This document shows, piece after piece, positions 42,530 through 51,830 of a DNA stretch of 64,000 bases. The stretch is taken from assembly GCA_963840245.1 (NCBI GenBank), contig CAWIYI010000014.1, positions 62,001 through 126,000 of the forward strand. The letters run 5' to 3'. The position numbers and the translations under genes are program-made. The notes beneath the pieces were generated by a model. The model was not told the DNA's origin. It saw only the letters and a program-made list of their open reading frames with translations, and did not search any database. Numbering within the stretch: position 1 is the first letter of the stretch; every line of letters begins with the position of its first letter. Source of the stretch: Bog-473 sp963840245 (lineage in GTDB: Bacteria; Actinomycetota; Acidimicrobiia; Acidimicrobiales; RAAP-2).

Positions 42530-43627
42530 ATGGCGAACGTCTTACAGAACCCGGCCGCCGTCACCGGATCGCCGGTGGCGCAGCCGGTGCTCACCCCGCT
42601 CACGGCCAGCGCCGTCATCCTTGTCCTGACGATCGACCACGGCGGCGAGCCCGTGGTCCACGACCTGCTCGCCGACCTGTCCGGACTGGCTCGGACGGTT
42701 TCCTTCCGCTCCCCCGAAGGCGGGCTGGCCCTCGTGGTGGGCGTGGGATCGGCGGCGTGGGACCGTCTCTTCGCCGGTCCCCGGCCGGCTGAGCTGCACC
42801 CGTTCCGGGCCCTCGACGGCGATCCCCATCGGGCCGTGGCCACGTCGGGTGATCTGTTGTTCCACATCCGGGCCGCGACGATGGACCTGTGCTGGGAGCT
42901 GGCCTCCCTGGTCGTCGGTCGCCTGGCGGGGGCGGCGACCGTGGTCGACGAGGTCCACGGGTTCAAGTACTTCGACGAGCGCGACCTGCTCGGTTTCGTC
43001 GACGGGACCGAGAACCCGACCGGGGCGGCAGCCGACACCGCGGTGACCATCGGAGCCGAGGACCCGCCCTTCGCCGGCGGGACCTACGTCATCGTCCAGA
43101 AGTACCTGCACGACATGGCCGCCTGGGAAGCCCTGGCGGTCGAGGAGCAGGAGCGGGTGATCGGGCGGGCCAAGCTGTCCAACGTCGAGATGGACGACGA
43201 CGTCAAACCCTCGAACTCGCATGTGGCGCTCAACACCATCGTCGAGGCCGATGGCACCCAGCGTCAGATCTTGCGCGAGAACATGCCCTTCGGCTCGCTG
43301 GGCGCAGCGGAGTTCGGCACGTACTTCATCGGGTACGCCGCGACGCCGTCGGTCACCGAGCTGATGCTCGAGCACATGTTCCTCGGGGACCCGCCCGGCA
43401 ACTACGACCGGATCCTCGATTTCTCCACCGCGGTGACCGGCACCCTCTTCTTCGTGCCCACGGCGGACTTCCTCGACGACCCTCCTCCGATGCCGGGCGA
43501 TGGCGCCGACGCGGCGACCTCCGGAGACAACGAGGAGGTGGCCGACGCAGAGGGCGCCTCCGGTGACTCGGCTGCGGGGGGTGACGGCTCGCTCGGGATC
43601 GGCGGGCTCGCCGGGATGTCGCCGTAG
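42530..43627 (+). CDS. DyP-type heme peroxidase with encapsulin cargo-loading peptide
   Basis: 365 aa dye-decolourising peroxidase. GxxDG motif GFVDGTENP (D158), proximal heme His H231 in SNSHVALN, and distal Arg R249 in ILRENMPFG. A ~50-residue acidic linker (GADAATSGDNEEVADAEG) ends in DGSLGIGGLAG, the classic C-terminal targeting peptide that loads DyP into encapsulin nanocompartments. No encapsulin shell gene is present in this window. ATG 42530 has a GGGAG site. A methyltransferase gene follows 3 bp after the stop, so they are cotranscribed. Confidence 0.93.
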   Translation: MANVLQNPAAVTGSPVAQPVLTPLTASAVILVLTIDHGGEPVVHDLLADLSGLARTVSFRSPEGGLALVVGVGSAAWDRLFAGPRPAELHPFRALDGDPHRAVATSGDLLFHIRAATMDLCWELASLVVGRLAGAATVVDEVHGFKYFDERDLLGFVDGTENPTGAAADTAVTIGAEDPPFAGGTYVIVQKYLHDMAAWEALAVEEQERVIGRAKLSNVEMDDDVKPSNSHVALNTIVEADGTQRQILRENMPFGSLGAAEFGTYFIGYAATPSVTELMLEHMFLGDPPGNYDRILDFSTAVTGTLFFVPTADFLDDPPPMPGDGADAATSGDNEEVADAEGASGDSAAGGDGSLGIGGLAGMSP

Positions 43628-43630
43628 GGC

Positions 43631-44296
<666 letters not shown>

Positions 44297-44333
44297 TCGA
44301 CCCGACCCCGCCGCAAGCCGCCCGCCGCGCTCG

Positions 44334-45431
44334 TCACTTCCGGAGCCGATAGGCCGTCGACTGCTGCGAGAACCCCTTGAGGGTCAGCGGTGGCAGGGGA
44401 TCGAAGCCGAAGCCGGTCGCGTCAGACCGGACCTGCTCGGAGACGATGGCCGTCGAAGGGTCGGCGGCCTCGACGAGGCGCGCGGCGAGATTCACGTCGG
44501 GGCCGTACAGGTCACCGAACACCGACACCATCTCTCCGGTGGCCAGGCCGACCCGGACCGGGGGGAGCTTCTCGCCGGCGGCGTCGACGAGATCCAGCGC
44601 GATCCGGCAGGCATCGTCCGCCTTCTCGGTGACGAACATCGCCTCGTCGCCGATCATCTTCACGATCTGGCCGTTGCCTCGCACCACGACCTCGGACGTG
44701 CGCGTGTCGAACTCGATCAGGACTTCCGTGAGCTCACGCAGCGTCCATGACGCCGTGGCCGAGGTGTAACCCACGAGGTCCACGAACCCGACGGTGCGCT
44801 GCAGCATGACGATCGAGCGTTCCTCGTCCGTCGACCACATGCGCTCGGCGACCGCCACGATCTGGCGGCGGAGCACCGCGTCGAGCGTCGAGACGAACTC
44901 CGGGAGCAGCGTCCGGGTCAGGTCGGCGTATTCCTTGACGACGTCGACGTAGGGCATCCCCGCGTCGCGCCGGGGAAGCTCCACCTGGAGGCGGAAGATC
45001 CCCACGAGGGTCTCGGCCATCCGGGCCATGGTGCTGCCGGTGACCCGGGCCAGCTGCAGCGTCGCCTCTTCACCGAGCAGGCTGTTGTTCGCCCCCGCCA
45101 GCAGGCGGACGGCCGCCGCCTCGTCGTCCGTGATGTGCCCGTTCGGGTCCGTTGCGATCCCGATCGCGTTCATCAGGCGCTCCGTGGTGCGCCGGTCCAG
45201 ACCGGCCGACGCCGCCGCCTCTCCCAGCGTGAGGGGCCCACGCGGTCGCAGGGTCAGGTCGAGCGCCAGCTCGCCCAGATTCGGCGCCGCCGTGACATCC
45301 TCGAGGGTCGCCCCCAGCGACATGACGTAGCGGATCAGCTCGAGGTGGTGCGCCGCATCCGGAGCGTTCGGGTCGTAGACGCACAGGCGCTCCAGCTCGT
45401 CGGCATCGGGCGCCGCCCGGTCCTCGCTCAT
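44334..45431 (-). CDS. Class III adenylate cyclase with Rv1264/Rv2212-type regulatory N-domain
   Basis: 365 aa, soluble. Residues 1-200 are a helical regulatory domain like the pH-responsive one of mycobacterial Rv1264/Rv2212. The catalytic domain has metal Asp D218 in GFVDLVGYT, adenine-selecting K258 and D262 in VKMIGDEAMFV, and transition-state N314 and R318 in VNLAARLVE, so the full set for ATP cyclisation is present. Forms cAMP as a homodimer. Convergent with the methyltransferase gene (37 bp between). Its trigger cannot be read from sequence. Confidence 0.9.
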   Translation of the reverse strand: MSEDRAAPDADELERLCVYDPNAPDAAHHLELIRYVMSLGATLEDVTAAPNLGELALDLTLRPRGPLTLGEAAASAGLDRRTTERLMNAIGIATDPNGHITDDEAAAVRLLAGANNSLLGEEATLQLARVTGSTMARMAETLVGIFRLQVELPRRDAGMPYVDVVKEYADLTRTLLPEFVSTLDAVLRRQIVAVAERMWSTDEERSIVMLQRTVGFVDLVGYTSATASWTLRELTEVLIEFDTRTSEVVVRGNGQIVKMIGDEAMFVTEKADDACRIALDLVDAAGEKLPPVRVGLATGEMVSVFGDLYGPDVNLAARLVEAADPSTAIVSEQVRSDATGFGFDPLPPLTLKGFSQQSTAYRLRK

Positions 45432-45512
45432 CGCCCCAGCTTGCCCGACCCGTGGCTCCGGTGAGGTGCTTCGACGGGACTCACGCCGGCGAGGCGAACG
45501 CGCAGAGGCTGG

Positions 45513-46259
45513 TCAGACCCGTGACGGCTTGACGGCCAGCTTTTCGTGGCGAACGGTGGCCCAACGCAGGAGCACCAGGACCCGGATCGCCCACCAGCCG
45601 GGGTCGACCTCGCCCTTCGCCATCGACAACCGGCTCGAGGTCGTGACGGCGTGGTGGTTGTTGTGCAGCCCTTCGCCGGCGACGAACCAGGCCAGCCACT
45701 GGTTGTTGGTGGCGAGATTGTCGTGCGGCCGCTTCCCCCACTTGTGCCCGATCCCGTTGATGGCGCCCCCGCCGAGCAGGTAGATCGAGGCGTGGACGGC
45801 GGCCGCCACCAACGCGATCTCCCACCCGAAGAGCGCGACGAGGAGCCCGACGCCCAGGGCGAGGCCCAGGAGGGCGTGATTGAACAGCACCTTGTCCCAG
45901 CCGTCCTCCGGCAGGTCCCTCGCATAGCGGGCCACCTGCGCGCGGTCCCGGGCGACGCGACGATAGAGCACGGCGTTGCCGAACTGGACCAGGGAGTAGC
46001 CGAAGATCACGGGCGAATGGGGGTCGCCCTCCTCGTCGGTGTGGGCGTGGTGCTTGCGGTGGACCGCCACCCACTGCCTCGGTCGGGTCCCGGTCGACAT
46101 CCAGATGATGAATCGGCAGGCGAACGCCACCGAAGGCCTCATGGTGATGGCCTTGTGCGCCAGGGCGCGGTGCAGGTACACCGTCGTGACGATGAAGGCG
46201 ATTTGGGAGGTCAGCAGCCCGATCAGGGCGGCCACGAGGACCGCGGGCACGCCCATCAT
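45513..46259 (-). CDS. Acyl-CoA (delta-9-type) fatty acid desaturase
   Basis: 248 aa membrane diiron desaturase. His boxes: HRALAH (30-35), HRKHH (67-71) and HNNHH near residue 205, the stearoyl-CoA/DesA3 pattern. Hydrophobic segments flank the boxes. It is shorter than usual at the N-terminus, but all three boxes are present. ATG 46259 is used; the open frame extends far upstream antisense to the Gfo gene and is not coding there. Needs an electron donor reductase elsewhere. Confidence 0.9.
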   Translation of the reverse strand: MMGVPAVLVAALIGLLTSQIAFIVTTVYLHRALAHKAITMRPSVAFACRFIIWMSTGTRPRQWVAVHRKHHAHTDEEGDPHSPVIFGYSLVQFGNAVLYRRVARDRAQVARYARDLPEDGWDKVLFNHALLGLALGVGLLVALFGWEIALVAAAVHASIYLLGGGAINGIGHKWGKRPHDNLATNNQWLAWFVAGEGLHNNHHAVTTSSRLSMAKGEVDPGWWAIRVLVLLRWATVRHEKLAVKPSRV

Positions 46260-46466
46260 TCTAGCGCAGGCCGCGACCCCCCCACCGTCAGCCACCTGGC
46301 CGGTCACTGACCCGGCGCCCTCGCGTCGGCCGGTCTCCGGGGCAGGCCACCGCGGCCTTCGGGATCGCCTCGTTCCGGCGGAGGGGCCCGGACCGGGCCG
46401 ACGAATCGAACCGATCCGCGCCAAGATGTGCGGCTTCCGGCGACTTTTCGATCCGAGGTGCCTTCC

Positions 46467-47555
46467 ATGAGCTTCACGCCCTACGACCGGCCGGTCCGGG
46501 CCGCCTTCGTCGGCCTGGGGCGTATCTACGACCTCAACGTGCGGGCCTATGTCGACAACCCCGACGTCGAGGTCGTGGCCCTGGTCGACCCGAGTGAGGA
46601 GCGCCGGGCCGAGCGCGCCGCGGACTGGCCGGGGGCGCAGACCTTCGCCTCCGCCGCCGAGCTCGCGGCCAGCGGCCTGGCGGTCGACGCCGTCGAGGCG
46701 CTGCTCCCCATCCCGCTGCACGAAGAGGGCGTCGTGGAGCTCCTCGGCTACGGCTGGCACGTCAACCTGCAGAAGCCGATGTGCAACGACCTCGAGGCCG
46801 CCGGGCGCATGGTGGACGCCGCCGCGGCCAACGACCGTCTCCTGCGGGTCATGGAGAACTACGTGTTCTACGAGCCTCTGGTGAAGCTGAAGGCGGTGGC
46901 GACGTCGGGTGAGCTGGGCGAGATCAGCGGCTACCACATGAAGATGGTGGGCAGCGGCCGCGGGGGCTGGGACGTGCCGGCGAGCAGCTACCACTGGCAG
47001 TTCCTGCAGATGCGAGAGGGCCGCGGGATCCTGGTGTTCGACGACGGGTGGCACAAGCTGGCGACGGCCCTCTGGCTCTTCGGGCCGATCAGGGAGGTGC
47101 GGGCCTGGGTGGGGGGGACCGAGGTGGTGCCCGGGGTGGAGGTCGACGCGCCGACGACCATCGTCTGGGAGCACGAGAACGGCATTCGCGGCGTGTGGGA
47201 CATCACGCTGGCGCAGGACATGTATCTGCGCTCGGACTACTACACCAACGACGAGCGCTGGGAGGTCACCGGTCGGGCCGGCTACGCCCGGGTCAACCGC
47301 TGCACCGGCCGGGGCATCCAGCAGCCGAGCCTCGAGGTGTACCGCGAGGGGGAACTGCGCGCGTACCACGCCCTCGACGACGATTGGGCGAGCAGTTTCC
47401 GGGACTCGGGTCGCCACTGGCTGCGCTGGCTGCGCACGGGGGAGGGCCCGATGCTGTGGAGCGGCGCCGAAGCCGTCGACATCCTCCGGTTCGCGCTCGC
47501 CGTCTACGAGAGCAGCGCGTCCGGCGGAAGCGGCGTGGCGCCGGCCTCTCTCTGA
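46467..47555 (+). CDS. Gfo/Idh/MocA-family oxidoreductase
   Basis: 362 aa. Rossmann start VRAAFVGLGRIYDLNVRAYV, but the active-site motif reads LQKPMCND rather than the common EKP, and the substrate domain has HWQFLQMREGRGILVFDDGWHK with the family's D..H pair. It is a distinct branch from the protein at 885. ATG 46467 follows GAGGTG. No catabolic partners adjoin; the next genes encode an RDD membrane protein and a HAD phosphatase. Substrate unknown, likely a cyclitol or sugar derivative. Confidence 0.85.
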   Translation: MSFTPYDRPVRAAFVGLGRIYDLNVRAYVDNPDVEVVALVDPSEERRAERAADWPGAQTFASAAELAASGLAVDAVEALLPIPLHEEGVVELLGYGWHVNLQKPMCNDLEAAGRMVDAAAANDRLLRVMENYVFYEPLVKLKAVATSGELGEISGYHMKMVGSGRGGWDVPASSYHWQFLQMREGRGILVFDDGWHKLATALWLFGPIREVRAWVGGTEVVPGVEVDAPTTIVWEHENGIRGVWDITLAQDMYLRSDYYTNDERWEVTGRAGYARVNRCTGRGIQQPSLEVYREGELRAYHALDDDWASSFRDSGRHWLRWLRTGEGPMLWSGAEAVDILRFALAVYESSASGGSGVAPASL

Positions 47556-47580
47556 GGCGGGTATCACTACCATCGTCGCG

Positions 47581-48069
47581 ATGGTCCGGCAGGATCCTGC
47601 AGCGAGCCTGGGTCGGCGCATCGAGGCCCTCGCCCTGAGCGTGGTCCTGCTCGTCGTCACCCTGGTCGTCGGCTGGCTGGTCTGGAGCGTCTTCGAGTGG
47701 CGGCACAGCCGGACCCCGAGCTATCGGCTCCTCGGGCTGCGGGTCGTCCGGCGTGCCGACGAGCGACCGATAGGCCTCGGGCGGTCCTTTCTCCGCAGCG
47801 GCATCTGCTGCCCGGTGATGGTGGTCCCGACCGTGGTGATCGGTGGCCTCATCGGGCTCTGCTTCGCGTTCGGCGCCTCGCCCCCGGACGGATTGCTGCG
47901 CCAACCGCGCCTGGCACCGTGGGATCTCGTGACCGCGACGATGGTGCTCGACGCCCGCGCCCAGCCGTCGGCCGAGCCCGGGGCCTCGACGGAGCCCGTC
48001 GACCCGGTCGGTCTGGTCGGGACGACCACCATGCCCGAGCCGCGCCAAAACGGGCATGCCCCCGGCTGA
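47581..48069 (+). CDS. RDD-family small membrane protein
   Basis: 162 aa. RRIEALALSVVLLVVTLVVGWLVWSV is the first membrane helix, then TPSYRLLGLRVVRR (RDD-type amphipathic link) and a second hydrophobic segment CPVMVVPTVVIGGLIGLCF. The C-terminal ~50 residues are hydrophilic and Pro/Ala-rich. Function of RDD proteins is mostly unknown; some are ion antiporter subunits. It lies 26 bp after the Gfo gene and 16 bp before the HAD gene. Confidence 0.75.
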   Translation: MVRQDPAASLGRRIEALALSVVLLVVTLVVGWLVWSVFEWRHSRTPSYRLLGLRVVRRADERPIGLGRSFLRSGICCPVMVVPTVVIGGLIGLCFAFGASPPDGLLRQPRLAPWDLVTATMVLDARAQPSAEPGASTEPVDPVGLVGTTTMPEPRQNGHAPG

Positions 48070-48084
48070 TTCGACGCCGGGCCC

Positions 48085-48910
48085 GTGATCCGCCTGGTCG
48101 CCACGGACCTCGACGGCACCTTCTGGGACACCGAACTCGTCCCTCCGCCGTCCCATCTCGCCGCCGTCGAGGCTATTGCGCAGCGCCGGGGTGACGGTCG
48201 TGGTGGCGACGTCGCGGCGTCCCCGCGTCGTGGCCCGTCAGCTCGGCGCGGCCGGCCTGGCCCTGCCGGCGGTGCTCATGGACGGGGCGCTGGGTCTGGA
48301 CCTCCCCTCGGGCGCCTGCTTCCACAGGGCATGCTTCGGTGCGGACGACGCGCTCGCCACGCTGGCCACCTTCCGGGCGCACGGGCTCGACCCGTGTCTC
48401 TACGTCGAGCATCCGGAGATCGACATCGTGGTCTCGGAGACCCCGTCGACCTGTGCGGCGCACCTCACCTATCTCGGGGCAGTGGCCGGGCGCGGCGATC
48501 TCCAGGCCACCGCGGGGACGAGCGACGTCTACGCGTTCTCGGTCCTCGGCCTCGGTCTCGAGCGCCTGCGCCCGGTCGCCGACGACCTGGCGGGAGGTCG
48601 TCGGTCCGGCGCGGTCCTGTACCCCGAGCCGGACTACGGGCAGTACGGGCTCATCGCCAGCCCGCCCGGCGTGACCAAGTGGACCGGGGTCGACGCCTAC
48701 TGCCGTCGGCACGGCATCGCGCCCGAAGAGGTGCTCGCCGTCGGTGACGGGCTGAACGACGTCGCCATGCTCGAGCAGGCCGGCACCGCCGTGGCGGTAC
48801 GCGGCGGAGCTCCCGAGGCCGTCGCGGCCGCCGAGCACCTCATCGATCCCCCCGCGGGCGAAGGATGGACCCGCATCGTCGACCTCGTGCACGCCTCACG
48901 CCCCGACTGA
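48085..48910 (+). CDS. HAD-superfamily (Cof-type) phosphatase, one frameshift
   Basis: About 275 aa. Motif I LVATDLDGTFW with the nucleophile Asp is in the first frame; after a shift near 48174-48178 the second frame gives GVTVVVATSRRPRVV (motif II region), VTKWTGVDAYCRRHGI (motif III Lys) and GDGLNDVAML (motif IV). One missing base restores the protein. Type IIB cap, as in Cof sugar-phosphate or nucleotide phosphatases. GTG 48085. Probably dephosphorylates a sugar phosphate. Confidence 0.85.
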
Positions 48911-48987
48911 GGCGCGCCTTCGGCCGCCGCGCCCCGCGCCGCGCCGCCGCCGCCGGCGACTGCTCCCGAGCCCTGACCGACGCCCCC

Positions 48988-49023
48988 TTGCCATCCGCCC
49001 ACAACGTGTTAGTCTTGACTAAC
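48988..49023 (+). promoter_or_regulatory. Promoter with ArsR operator for the second arsR module
   Basis: TTGCCA (48988-48993), 16-bp spacer, TAGTCT (49010-49015). GTTAGTC-TT-GACTAAC at 49008-49023 is a perfect 7-bp-arm inverted repeat covering the -10 and start point, directly upstream of the arsR GTG at 49034. Its GTTA/TAAC ends resemble the operator at 27744-27782 of the first arsR module. Confidence 0.6.
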
Positions 49024-49033
49024 ATGTCAGCCG

Positions 49034-49375
49034 GTGACCGAGACGCCCACGACGACGGCAGCGCCCGACCTGCTGGCCGTGCTGGCCGAGCCCAACCGGC
49101 GCCGGCTGCTGGAGCTGCTGCGCGAGGGCGAGCGCACGGTCACCGAGCTGGCGGCGCAGTTCTCCGTCACCCGGCCCGCCATCTCGCAGCACCTCGGCGT
49201 GCTGGCCGCCGCCGGCCTGGTGCAGGTCCGGCAGGACGGCCGGTTCCGCCGCTACCGGCTCGATCCGGCGGGCATGGCGGCGCTGCGCAGCATCCTCGAC
49301 GCCTTCTGGACATCCGAGCTCGAGCAACTCGCCCTTGCCGAGCCCCCCGAGAAAGGAAACCCGAATGACGATTGA
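49034..49375 (+). CDS. ArsR-family winged-helix repressor
   Basis: 113 aa. LLAVLAEPNRRRLLELLREGERTVTELAAQF leads to recognition helix SVTRPAISQHLGVLAAAGLV and wing RQDGRFRRYRLD. No metal-binding cysteines. GTG 49034 is used; an ATG at 49024 is out of frame. It overlaps the following SRPBCC-DinB fusion gene by 11 nt. An inverted repeat on its promoter indicates autorepression. Paralogous in arrangement to 27372-27737. Confidence 0.92.
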   Translation: MTETPTTTAAPDLLAVLAEPNRRRLLELLREGERTVTELAAQFSVTRPAISQHLGVLAAAGLVQVRQDGRFRRYRLDPAGMAALRSILDAFWTSELEQLALAEPPEKGNPNDD

Positions 49376-50345
49376 GAAGTCGGTCCTGGTCCCCCTCGAC
49401 GTCGACCAGACGTTCGCTCTGTTGACCGAGCCCGAGCGCCTGCGGCGCTGGCAGACCGTTTCGGCCCGGGTCGACCTGCGGGCCGGCGGCGACTTCCGCT
49501 TCACCGTCGTGCCCGGCGGCAATGCCGGCGGCACCTTCGTGGAGGTCGAGCCCGGGCGGCGACTCGTCTACACGTGGGGCTGGGAGGGCGACGAGCAGCA
49601 GCCGCCCGGGACGTCGACGGTCACGGTCACGCTCGAGCCGGCGGAGGGCGGGACGACGGTGCGCCTCGTGCACGAGGGCCTCACGCCGGAGCAGGAGGAG
49701 GGGCACTCCAGCGGCTGGGACCACTTCATGGAGCGCCTGGCCGTGGCCGGCCGCGAGGGCGAGGCCGGGTTGGAGCCGTGGGCCGTGCGCGACGCCGACG
49801 CCTGGGACCAGCTCAGCGCGGCGGAAGCGTCGCTCGCCATGTGCAGCTTCGTGCTGCGGCGCATGGGCCCGGGCGACGGCAAGGCGCAGACGCCGTGCGC
49901 CAAGTACGACGTGGACCAGCTGACCGCGCACCTGGCCGGGTCACTGGTCAGTCTCGGCGGCTGCGTCGGTGTGGACGTGACGCCGGACGAGGACGCCGAG
50001 CGCGAGGTGCGCATCGCGGACCTGGCCCAGCCGGTCCTCGAGGGGTGGCGCCGCCACGGCCTCGACGGCATGGTCACGCTCAGCGGCGGAAGCGAGCTCC
50101 CCGCCGAGGTGGCCGCGCGCATCTTGTCCCTGGAGCTGTTGGTGCACGCCTGGGACTTCGCCCGGGCCACCGGGCAAGAGCCGCCCGCCAACGACGGGCT
50201 CAGCACCTACGTGCTCGGCCTGGCCAAGGACGGGTTGATCCGGCCCGAGGCGCGCGACGGGGACAACTTCGCCGACGAGGTGACGTTGGGCGCCGGGGCC
50301 GACCCGATGGCGTTGCTGGTGGCCTACACGGGCCGCCGGCCCTGA
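49365..50345 (+). CDS. SRPBCC-maleylpyruvate isomerase (DinB) fusion protein
   Basis: 326 aa two-domain protein. Residues 1-~130 are an AHSA1/SRPBCC domain (VPLDVDQTFALLTEPERLRRWQT, GGDFRFTVVPGG, SGWDHFMERLAV). Residues ~145-326 are a DinB/TIGR03086-type domain (SFVLRRMGPGD, DQLTAHLAGSLVSLGG, SLELLVHAWDFARATG with the metal His). The two functions are separate genes in the 26241-27379 operon. ATG 49365 follows AAAGGAAAC. Probably a ligand-sensing or mycothiol-using detoxification protein controlled by its ArsR neighbour. Confidence 0.87.
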   Translation: MTIEKSVLVPLDVDQTFALLTEPERLRRWQTVSARVDLRAGGDFRFTVVPGGNAGGTFVEVEPGRRLVYTWGWEGDEQQPPGTSTVTVTLEPAEGGTTVRLVHEGLTPEQEEGHSSGWDHFMERLAVAGREGEAGLEPWAVRDADAWDQLSAAEASLAMCSFVLRRMGPGDGKAQTPCAKYDVDQLTAHLAGSLVSLGGCVGVDVTPDEDAEREVRIADLAQPVLEGWRRHGLDGMVTLSGGSELPAEVAARILSLELLVHAWDFARATGQEPPANDGLSTYVLGLAKDGLIRPEARDGDNFADEVTLGAGADPMALLVAYTGRRP

Positions 50346-50346
50346 G

Positions 50347-51830
50347 TCAGGTGGCGGGGTTCCCCCGCCAGCGGCGCTCGAAGGGCAGCCGCCAGCGGCG
50401 CGGCGCGATGAGCTCGTTGATGGATCGGGGCCCCAGCTGCCCTGGGCGTAGGGCTGCACCGGCGGCGGGTTCTCGAGCAGCGGCGTCGACACCTCCCACA
50501 GGCGCTCGATGCCCTCGGCCGTGTTGAACAACGTGTGGTCGCCGATCATGGCGTCGTGGATCAGGCGCTCGTAGGCCTCGAGCACGTCGGCGTCCTGGCC
50601 GGTCTCGTGCAGGGCGAACTGCAGGCTCAGCTTCTCGAGCTTCATGCCCGGCCCGGGCTTCTTGCCGTAGAAGGAGAGGGACAGCTTCGACGAGTCGGCC
50701 AGGTCGAAGGTGAGGTGGTCGGGGCCCTGGGTGCCGACGCCCGAGTCGTCGGGGAACATGGACTTGGGCGGCTCGCGGAAGGCGATGGAGATGATGCGCT
50801 CGCCGCCGCCCGAGCTTCTTGCCGGTGCGCAGGAAGAAGGGCACGCCCGCCCAGCGCCAGTTGTCGATCTCGCAGCGCAGCGCCACGAAGGTCTCGGTGT
50901 CGGAGTCCGCCGCCACGCCGGGGATGTCGCGGTAGCCGTCGTACTGGCCGCGCACGACCTGGGCACGATCGAGCAGGCGCATGGAGCGGAAGACCTTGTT
51001 CTTCTCCTCGTTGATCGGACCGGCGGCGAGCGCGGTGGGCGGCTCCATGGCCATGAAGCCCAGGATCTGGAAGAGGTGGGTGACCACCATGTCCTTGAAG
51101 GCGCCGGTCGCCTCGTAGAAGGCGACGCGGTCGTCGACCCCGAGCGTCTCGGGGACGTCGATCTGCACGTGGTCGATGTGGTCCCGGTTCCAGATGGGCT
51201 CGAAGAGGCCGTTGGCGAAGCGGAAGGCCAGGATGTTCTGGACCGCCTCCTTGCCGAGGAAGTGGTCGATGCGGAAGATCTGGTCCTCGTCGAAGACCTG
51301 GTGCAGCATGTCGTTGAGCGCCACGGCGCTGGCCAGGTCGGTGCCGAACGGCTTCTCCATGACCACCCGTGACCGCTCGACCAGCTTGGCGTCGGACAGC
51401 AGCTGGATCACGGAGCGGTCCGCCGCCGGCGGGACGCTCAGGTAGTGCAGCCGCCGCGGCTCGCCGCCGATCTCCTTCTCGGCCGAGGCCACCGCCTCGG
51501 CCAGCGCCTCGGACCCGCCGAGGTCGAGCAGAAGGTCAGCCGCTTCTCGAAGTTCGCCCACTGCAGCAGCGAGATCTTGTCCGTCGAGTACTGGTCGCAG
51601 GCGTGGCGGGCCAGGTGGCGGAACTCCTCGTCGGTCAGGGTGCTGGTCGAGCTCCCCACGATCCGGTAGTCGGGCATCATCCCCGTCATGGCGAGGTGCA
51701 GCAGGCCCGGGAGCAGCTTGCGCGCCGCCAGGTCGCCGGTCGCGCCGAACAGGACGATGACGTGGGGCTCGATCTGGTGGGCGGGTTCGGCCGACTCCAC
51801 CGTCTCGCTCCGGTCGACGACCTCGGTCAT
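50347..51830 (-). CDS. zwf: Glucose-6-phosphate dehydrogenase, three frameshifts
   Basis: Oxidises glucose-6-phosphate to 6-phosphogluconolactone with NADP. N-terminal cofactor loop VLFGATGDLAARKLLP, VMEKPFGTDL, and the active-site RIDHFLGKEAVQNILAFRFAN with catalytic His. Frame shifts lie near 51531-51541, 50811-50816 and in the GGGGCCCC at 50433-50440; the pieces join into a normal ~494-aa protein ending RRWRLPFERRW. The ATG start overlaps the stop of the upstream amidohydrolase (ATGA), an unusual partner. No 6-phosphogluconate genes are nearby. Confidence 0.9.

Noticed and set aside
45513..47660. 715-aa frame including the desaturase
   Set aside because: Only the part below 46259 is desaturase; the upstream part is antisense to the Gfo/Idh gene.
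49024..49368. ATG start 10 bp before the arsR GTG
   Set aside because: It is out of frame with the winged-helix protein and gives an Ala/Arg/Pro-rich product.
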